A DNA stretch of 64,000 bases from Streptomyces sp. AM 2-1-1 (GTDB lineage: Bacteria; Actinomycetota; Actinomycetes; Streptomycetales; Streptomycetaceae): NCBI RefSeq assembly GCF_029167645.1, contig NZ_CP119147.1:5226501-5290500 (forward strand), given 5' to 3'. A program made the position numbers and the translations under genes. The notes under the pieces are model-generated. The model worked only from the letters and a program-made list of their open reading frames with translations. It was not told where the DNA came from and did not search any database. Below are positions 58,712 to 64,000 of the stretch, piece by piece. Within the stretch, counting starts at the first letter, position 1, and each line of letters opens with the position of its first letter.

Positions 58712-59737
58712 ATGGTGCAGGCGTACGGAGCGGACACCGGCAACGACAACGCGGAGCCGCCGCGCGCCGGCTCCCGCTTCCGGAGCGGACTGGCCCGCCT
58801 GAAGGCGGACCGGGGCATCTGGCGGCGCGGCATCGTGCTCGCGCTCTGCTCGGTCCTGATGACGCTGGTGATGGCCTTCCACGCCGACATCCCCAACCGG
58901 CTGGGCAACCTCGGCAGCCTCACCGAGACCTTCCTGCCGTGGATCGGGGTCTTCCTCCCCGTCCTGCTCCTCCTCGGCCTCCTGCGGCGCTCCGCGACGG
59001 CTCTCGTCGCCCTGCTGCTGCCCCTGGCGGTCTGGCTCAATCTCTTCGGCGGCCTGCTGCTCGACGACAAGTCGGGCCCCGGCGGCAACCTCACCGTCGC
59101 CACCCACAACGTGAACGCCGACAACCCCGACCCCGCCGGCACCGCCGAGCAGGTCGCCGGCTCCGGCGCCGACGTGGTCGCCCTCCAGGAACTGCCGAGC
59201 GGCCAGGTCGCCGCGTACGAGAAGGCGCTCGACGCGCCCTACCCGTACCACTCGGTGCAGGGCACCGTCGGCCTCTGGAGCAAGTACCCGCTCAGCGCCA
59301 CCCGCCCCGTCGACATCAAGATGGGCTGGGTCCGGGCGATGCGCTCCACCGTCACCGCCCCCGGCGGCAAGATCGCCGTCTACGTGGCCCACCTGCCGTC
59401 CGTCCGGGTGAAACTCCACGCCGGCTTCACCGCCAACCAGCGCGACAACAGCGCCGACGCTCTCGGCGAGGCCATCTCGAACGAGCCGCTGAAGCGGGTC
59501 GTGCTCCTCGGCGACCTCAACGGCACCATGAACGACCGCGCCCTGAAGGCGGTCACCTCCCAGATGCGCTCCACCCAGGGCGCCGCCGGTGACGGATTCG
59601 GATTCAGCTGGCCCGCCGCGTTCCCGATGGCGCGGATCGACCAGATCATGGTCAGGGGGGTCGAGCCGACGTCCTCGTGGACGCTCGCCGCGACCGACAG
59701 CGACCACCTGCCGATCGCCGCCCGGGTCGAACTCTGA
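58712..59737 (+). CDS. Membrane-anchored endonuclease/exonuclease/phosphatase-family protein
   Basis: 341 residues. Three N-terminal membrane segments (GIVLALCSVLMTLVMAF, WIGVFLPVLLLLGLL, ALVALLLPLAVWLNLFGGL) precede an EEP domain facing outward. EEP motifs are present: VATHNVNADN, VVALQELPSGQ, VVLLGDLNGTMNDRA and ATDSDHLPIAARVEL. Such proteins hydrolyse phosphodiesters in nucleic acids, lipids or sugars outside the cell. ATG 58712 has GAGGAAG 6 nt upstream. Confidence 0.88.
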   Translation: MVQAYGADTGNDNAEPPRAGSRFRSGLARLKADRGIWRRGIVLALCSVLMTLVMAFHADIPNRLGNLGSLTETFLPWIGVFLPVLLLLGLLRRSATALVALLLPLAVWLNLFGGLLLDDKSGPGGNLTVATHNVNADNPDPAGTAEQVAGSGADVVALQELPSGQVAAYEKALDAPYPYHSVQGTVGLWSKYPLSATRPVDIKMGWVRAMRSTVTAPGGKIAVYVAHLPSVRVKLHAGFTANQRDNSADALGEAISNEPLKRVVLLGDLNGTMNDRALKAVTSQMRSTQGAAGDGFGFSWPAAFPMARIDQIMVRGVEPTSSWTLAATDSDHLPIAARVEL

Positions 59738-60097
59738 CGCGGCGGGCCGCCCGCGCACGCACGCGTCGGTGGCCCGGGCCGGACCCAGGATGTCGGCGGG
59801 GCGGGCCGCCCGCGCCCGTCCCGCGGACGCGCCGGCCCCACTCCGCCGCAACGACCCGTTCACCTCCAGGAACGGATCGTCTGCCACACTTTGTCGAGGC
59901 TGCTGAACCGAGCATGCCCGGCAGAGCCGCCGGAGCGTCGCCGGCCGGCCCCCCGACGCCCTCCCGACACCCACCCCACCCCGCCCGGTCCGTGCGCCCG
60001 TCCGCGCGGCCGGCCGCTCCGTCACGTCCCCGCCCGGTCACCCCGTCCGTCCGGGGGGACAGTGGCGCGCGCACTCCTCCCGAAAGGTTCCTTTCCC
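59738..60097. other. Intergenic, no gene recognised
   Basis: 360 bp between two rightward genes. The promoter of the MFS gene must lie here, but no clear -35/-10 pair was identified. Confidence 0.5.
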
Positions 60098-61324
60098 ATG
60101 CCTCTGGCCTTGCTCGCCCTGGCGGTGAGTGCCTTCGGCATAGGCACCACCGAGTTCGTGATGATGGGGCTGCTGCCCAACGTCGCGGACGACCTGGGTA
60201 CGTCGGTGCCCACCGCCGGCTACCTCGTCTCCGCCTACGCGATCGGCGTCGTCCTCGGTGCCCCGCTCCTCACCGCGCTCGGCTCCCGCATCCCGCGCAA
60301 GCGGATGCTCCTGCTGCTCATGACGCTCTTCATCCTCGGCAACGCCGCCTCGGCGTTCGCCCCCGGCTTCGGCTGGCTCGTCGCGGGGCGCCTGATCGCG
60401 GGGCTGCCGCACGGCGCGTTCTTCGGCGTCGGCGCGGTCGTCGCCGCCCGGCTGGTCCCGGAGGGCCGGCAGGCGCGCGCCGTGGCCACGATGTTCCTGG
60501 GCCTGACGGTGGCCAACGTCGTCGGCGTACCGGCGGCCACCCTGCTCGGCCAGCACCTCGGCTGGCGGGCGACGTTCCTCGTGGTGGCGGTGATCGGACT
60601 GGTCGCCCTGGTCGCCCTGGCCCGGCTGATCCCGCGGATCCCGGTCGCCGAACACCAGGACGTACGCCACGAACTGCGCGCGCTGCGCAACCGCCAGGTG
60701 ATCCTCGGCCTGCTCACCGCCGTCTTCGGCTTCGCGGGCGTCTTCGCCGTCTACTCGTACCTCTCGTCGATGACCACCGAGGCGATGGGCTTCGGGGAGT
60801 CCTCGGTCACCCTGGTGCTCGCCCTGTTCGGCATCGGCATGACCCTCGGCGCGCTCGCCGCCGGACCGCTCACCGACCGTGCGCTGCGGCCGACGCTCTT
60901 CGGCGCGCTGGCGGCGCTCACCGTCGTGCTGCTGGTCTTCCCGCTCACCGTGCACGTGAAGTGGCTGGCCCTGGTGATGGTGGTCCTGCTCGGAGCGGTC
61001 GGCTTCATGACAACGACCCCGCTCCAGATGCTGGTGATGCGCAAGGCGAAGGACGCCCCCACACTGGCCTCCGCCTCCAACCACTCCGCCTTCAACCTCG
61101 CCAACGCGGGCGGCGCCTGGCTCGGCGGCGCGGCCATCTCGGCCGGCTGGGGCTGGACGTCGCCCGCCCTGGTCGGCGCGGTGCTCGCCGTCGCCGGGCT
61201 CGGTATCGCGGTCACCGCGACCCTCCTGGACCGCGACGGCACCGAGCCGTCGCGCGTCGTCGCGGGCGGGCCGGAAGCGCCCGCGAGCAGCCGGGAGACC
61301 GTGCACAGCGCACCGGGCGAGTGA
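60098..61324 (+). CDS. AraJ-like 12-TM MFS exporter
   Basis: 408 residues, DHA1 family. It opens LALLALAVSAFGIGTTEFVM, the segment-1 signature of the AraJ/YdhP sugar- or drug-efflux group, with motif A GSRIPRKRMLL and LPHGAFFGVGAVVAARLVP. ATG 60098 has GAAAGG 10 nt upstream. The tail is Glu/Pro-rich. Substrate unknown; no regulator next to it. It converges on nadE across a shared hairpin. Confidence 0.9.
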   Translation: MPLALLALAVSAFGIGTTEFVMMGLLPNVADDLGTSVPTAGYLVSAYAIGVVLGAPLLTALGSRIPRKRMLLLLMTLFILGNAASAFAPGFGWLVAGRLIAGLPHGAFFGVGAVVAARLVPEGRQARAVATMFLGLTVANVVGVPAATLLGQHLGWRATFLVVAVIGLVALVALARLIPRIPVAEHQDVRHELRALRNRQVILGLLTAVFGFAGVFAVYSYLSSMTTEAMGFGESSVTLVLALFGIGMTLGALAAGPLTDRALRPTLFGALAALTVVLLVFPLTVHVKWLALVMVVLLGAVGFMTTTPLQMLVMRKAKDAPTLASASNHSAFNLANAGGAWLGGAAISAGWGWTSPALVGAVLAVAGLGIAVTATLLDRDGTEPSRVVAGGPEAPASSRETVHSAPGE

Positions 61325-61401
61325 GCCGGGGGTGAGTGAGCGCGGGGAGCCGGCCATGGGTGAGTGAGCACCGTGGAGCGGTCCCCGCACCCGGACGCGG
61401 G

Positions 61402-61438
61402 ACGGGCCGGACCACGTGAGCGACGTGCTCCGGCCCGT
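61402..61438. terminator. Bidirectional terminator between MFS and nadE
   Basis: A 16-bp stem with one mismatch (ACGGGCCGGACCACGT with ACGTGCTCCGGCCCGT) and a 5-nt loop, between convergent genes. Confidence 0.85.
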
Positions 61439-61483
61439 TCTCGTCACACGGGCACGGCACGCACCCGGTTCACGTACCCGCCC

Positions 61484-63250
61484 TCACTCGTGTTCGCCGC
61501 TCGCCTCGCGCCAGCGGTTGGTGACGGGCAGCCGCCGGTCCTTGCCGAAGCCCTTGGGCGAGATCTTCGTACCCGGCGGGTACTGCCGCCGCTTGTACTC
61601 GGCGGCGTCGACCAGCCGCAGCGTCCGCACCACCAGCTCCTCGTCGAAGCCCGCCGCGACGATCGCGTCCCGGCCCTGGTCCCGGTCGACGTAGAGTTCC
61701 AGGATCCGGTCCAGCACGTCGTAGTCGGGCAGCGAGTCGGTGTCCACCTGGCCCGGCCGCAGCTCGGCGCTGGGCGGCTTGGTGATCGACGCCTCCGGGA
61801 TCGGCGGGGTCTGCCCGCGCTTCTCGGCAACCCGGTTGCGCCACCTCGCCAGCCGGAAGACCGACGTCTTGTAGACGTCCTTGATCGGTCCGTACGCCCC
61901 GACCGAATCCCCGTAGAGCGTCGAATACCCCACCGCCAGCTCGGACTTGTTGCCCGGCGCGAGCACGATCTGCCCCTCCTGGTTGGAGATCGCCATCAGC
62001 ACCGTGCCGCGCAGACGCGACTGGAGGTTCTCCTCCGCGAGTCCGGTCAGCTCCAGCGACTCCATGTACGCGTCGAACATCGGGCCGATCGGTACGGTGC
62101 GGTAGTCCAGCCCCGTACGCCGCGCCAGCTCGGCCGCGTCGTCCCGGGAGTGGTCCGAGGAGTACTTCGACGGCATCGAGACGCCGTACACGTGCGCGGG
62201 GCCCAGCGCGTCGCAGGCGATGGCCGCCACGAGCGCCGAGTCGATGCCGCCGGAGAGCCCGATCAGCACGCTGCTGAAACCATTCTTCAGGGTGTACGCG
62301 CGCAACCCCACGACCAGCGCGGAGTACAGCTCCTCGTCGTCGTCGAGCCGTTCGGCGTACCCGCCGGCCAGCTCGGGCGGGTACGCCGGCAGCGGCTCCC
62401 CGGAGAGGACGACGTGGTCGATGCGGAGCCCGTCGCCGACCTCGCCGGACGGCGGTTCGGCCGAAGCGGCCGGCAGGTCGAGATCGAGGATCACGCTGCC
62501 CTCCGCGAACTGCGGCGCACGGGCGATCACCTCGCCCTCCGCGTCCACCACGAGCGAGTCGCCGTCGAAGACCAGCTCGTCCTGGCCGCCGGTCATCGCC
62601 AGGTACGCGGTGGTGCAACCGGCCTCCCGGGCCCGCCGGCGGACCAGTGCGAGACGGGTGTCGTCCTTGTCCCGCTCGTAGGGGGAGGCGTTGACCGACA
62701 GCAACAGCCCGGCCCCCGCGGCGCGTGCGGCCGGCACACGACCGCCGTCCTGCCAGAGGTCCTCGCAGATGGCGAGCGCCACGTCGACGCCGTGCACCCG
62801 CAGGACCGGCATCGAGTCGCCCGGCACGAAGTACCGGAACTCGTCGAACACCCCGTAGTTGGGCAGGTGGTGCTTGGCGAAGTTGAGCGCGATCCGCCCC
62901 CCGTGCAGCACCGCCGCCGCGTTGCGCGGCGAACCGGCGGGCTGCCCGTAGCGCGGCGCCGCATGCTCGGACCGGTCCAAGTAACCCACGAGGACCGGCA
63001 GTCCGCCGAATCCCTCCGCGTCGAGCCGGGCGGCGAGCGCGCGCAGCGCGGCGCGCGAGGCCTCGACGAAGGACGAACGCAGGGCCAAGTCCTCCACGGG
63101 ATAGCCGGTCAGCGCCATCTCCGGGAACGCCACCAGGTGAGCGCCCTGCCCGGCGGCGTGCCGGGTCCAGCGGACGATCGCCTCCGCGTTGCCGGAGAGG
63201 TCACCGACCGTCGAGTCGATCTGACTGAGTGCGAGGCGTAGTTGAGGCAC
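61484..63250 (-). CDS. nadE: Glutamine-dependent NAD+ synthetase
   Basis: 588 residues. The N-terminal nitrilase-type glutaminase has its triad E44 (FPEMALTGYP), K126 (NFAKHHLPNYGVFDE) and C162 (ICEDLW). The C-terminal ATP pyrophosphatase has P-loop LSGGIDSALVAAI, MPSKYSSDHSRDDA and the adenylate-site APGNKSELAVGYSTLYGD. It makes NAD from NaAD, ATP and glutamine. GTG 63250 lies 6 nt after TAGACT, so the transcript is probably leaderless. Confidence 0.96.
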   Translation of the reverse strand: MPQLRLALSQIDSTVGDLSGNAEAIVRWTRHAAGQGAHLVAFPEMALTGYPVEDLALRSSFVEASRAALRALAARLDAEGFGGLPVLVGYLDRSEHAAPRYGQPAGSPRNAAAVLHGGRIALNFAKHHLPNYGVFDEFRYFVPGDSMPVLRVHGVDVALAICEDLWQDGGRVPAARAAGAGLLLSVNASPYERDKDDTRLALVRRRAREAGCTTAYLAMTGGQDELVFDGDSLVVDAEGEVIARAPQFAEGSVILDLDLPAASAEPPSGEVGDGLRIDHVVLSGEPLPAYPPELAGGYAERLDDDEELYSALVVGLRAYTLKNGFSSVLIGLSGGIDSALVAAIACDALGPAHVYGVSMPSKYSSDHSRDDAAELARRTGLDYRTVPIGPMFDAYMESLELTGLAEENLQSRLRGTVLMAISNQEGQIVLAPGNKSELAVGYSTLYGDSVGAYGPIKDVYKTSVFRLARWRNRVAEKRGQTPPIPEASITKPPSAELRPGQVDTDSLPDYDVLDRILELYVDRDQGRDAIVAAGFDEELVVRTLRLVDAAEYKRRQYPPGTKISPKGFGKDRRLPVTNRWREASGEHE

Positions 63251-63256
63251 ACCCCC

Positions 63257-63262
63257 AGTCTA
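63257..63262 (-). promoter_or_regulatory. -10 box of the probable leaderless nadE transcript
   Basis: TAGACT on the minus strand ends 6 nt before the GTG at 63250, the same hexamer as upstream of map. Confidence 0.6.
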
Positions 63263-63363
63263 ATCGTCTTTCTGACGCGATGTCGGGGAGCCCGGTCGTC
63301 CCGGGGCCGCGGAGGGCAGCGGGCCGGGCGGCCGCCCGTACGGCTGGAGCGGTTCGGCGCCGG

Positions 63364-63789
63364 TCAGCCGCCCGCGTACACCCGGGCCGCCCAGTCGCCG
63401 ATCTGTTCGTCGCTGAGGTGCTTGGCCAGGTCCGCCTCGCTGATCATGCCGACCAGCTTCCTGTTCTCGATCACCGGCAGACGGCGGATGCGGTGCACCT
63501 GCATCTCCTCCAGCACCTCCTCCACCCCGGCCCCGGCGTCGATCCAGCGCGGGGTGCCGTGGCAGAGGTCACCGGCCGTCACCTTCGAGGGGTCGTGGCC
63601 GCTCGCCACACAGCCGACGACGATGTCGCGGTCGGTGATGATCCCGACCATCCGGTCCTCCGCCCCCTCAGCGGAGACGGGCAGTGCTCCCACACCGTGG
63701 TCGCGCATCATCTGGGCGGCGCGGTCCAGCGTCTCGTGCGCCGGAATCCAGTCGGCGCCGGGATGCATGATGTCCTTCGCCGTGGTCAT
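63364..63789 (-). CDS. Tandem CBS-domain protein
   Basis: 141 residues: two CBS repeats (TTAKDIMHPGADWIPAHETL to VGIITDRDIVVGCVASG, and AGDLCHGTPRWIDAGAGVEE to LVGMISEADLAKHL), the size of stand-alone nucleotide-binding CBS modules. These sense AMP/ATP or related ligands and bind partner proteins. ATG 63789 has AGGAGG 6 nt upstream. Partner unknown. Confidence 0.9.
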   Translation of the reverse strand: MTTAKDIMHPGADWIPAHETLDRAAQMMRDHGVGALPVSAEGAEDRMVGIITDRDIVVGCVASGHDPSKVTAGDLCHGTPRWIDAGAGVEEVLEEMQVHRIRRLPVIENRKLVGMISEADLAKHLSDEQIGDWAARVYAGG

Positions 63790-63921
63790 GGGGTACCTCC
63801 TGCGTGCCGATCCGTGCCTGAGCACGGCCCCCGTACCACCCCGAGTCCGTCGATCCACCCTCCATCGTCCTCGCGGTCCCGCGCCACCGCCGACCGATAT
63901 CACCCATACGAGTGACGCCGG

Positions 63922-64000
63922 TCAGGTGGCGCGGCCGCGGAAGAGGACCGGGCCGAGGAGTACCCGGCCCTCTTCCGCGGCGTCCCGGGCGCGCGGGTGC
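63922..64000 (-). CDS. C-terminal end of an unidentified gene (cut by window edge)
   Basis: The last 25 codons of a leftward frame, ending RVLLGPVLFRGRAT and a TGA stop at 63922-63924. Third positions are almost all G or C, as in coding DNA here. Too short to assign; it could be chance. Confidence 0.35.
   Translation of the reverse strand, partial: HPRARDAAEEGRVLLGPVLFRGRAT

Noticed and set aside
1..64000. CRISPR arrays, tRNA genes, insertion sequences, prophage genes
   Set aside because: No spaced repeats, no cloverleaf patterns and no transposase, integrase or phage structural proteins were recognised on either strand.

Overview
The window is chromosomal DNA from an actinomycete, almost certainly a Streptomyces. 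The base composition is very GC-rich with a strong G/C third-codon bias. Other signs are a type A actinobacterial RNase P RNA, an AfsR/SARP-type giant regulator, a rsbW/STAS-type pair, F420 chemistry (NpdG), secreted chitinase and mannanase, and many genes that appear to be leaderless (a TANNNT hexamer ending 6-7 nt before the start codon). No plasmid, phage, insertion sequence, tRNA or CRISPR was seen. Both edges cut through genes: a KDPG aldolase on the left and an unidentified gene tail on the right.

Layout. 1-2.5 kb: KDPG aldolase end, YaaA, a TetR regulator and rnpB. 2.9-16.1 kb: polysaccharide catabolism. A GH18 chitinase sits behind a promoter that carries a double chitinase-type/DasR-like repeat. 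Next comes a mannan locus: secreted GH26 mannanase, then a five-gene operon read right to left (solute-binding lipoprotein, two CUT1 permeases, GH2 beta-mannosidase, LacI repressor) and a divergent ROK sugar kinase. Related AACGTT-centred palindromes occur at three promoters of the locus, which suggests one LacI regulon: mannan is cut outside, oligosaccharides are imported, hydrolysed by the mannosidase and phosphorylated. 16-20 kb: AraC regulator, STAS protein, anti-sigma-type ATPase and a split RibD-like deaminase/reductase pair.

20-32 kb is rich in defence or resistance-type genes: a HelD-type RNA polymerase helicase, a GntR-TetR fusion regulator divergent from a FAD monooxygenase, an ABC-2 exporter operon with a YtrA-type GntR gene at its distal end, a GT2 glycosyltransferase, a PhzF protein and a close relative of the macrolide glycosyltransferase OleD. 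32-49 kb is mostly housekeeping or conserved material: PhoD phosphatase, oxidoreductase, Bcr/CflA exporter, two lipoproteins, Rsm22-family protein, DDAH-like amidinohydrolase, prim-pol-like protein, heme oxygenase, methionine aminopeptidase, NpdG, a site-2 protease and several small conserved proteins, plus a half-length MFS gene that looks like a decayed transporter.

49-64 kb holds the 1163-residue SARP/NB-ARC/TPR regulator, a DrrAB-type exporter, panB, an EmrB/QacA exporter with its TetR regulator and a clear 19-bp operator, an EEP-family membrane hydrolase, a second MFS exporter, nadE and a CBS-domain protein. The most interesting regulatory observations are the LacI regulon, the four-copy 11-bp tandem repeat in front of the EmrB/QacA exporter, the twin palindromes exactly 100 bp apart beside the GntR-TetR fusion, and the recurrent leaderless promoter geometry. 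No obviously new defence or biosynthetic system was recognised.
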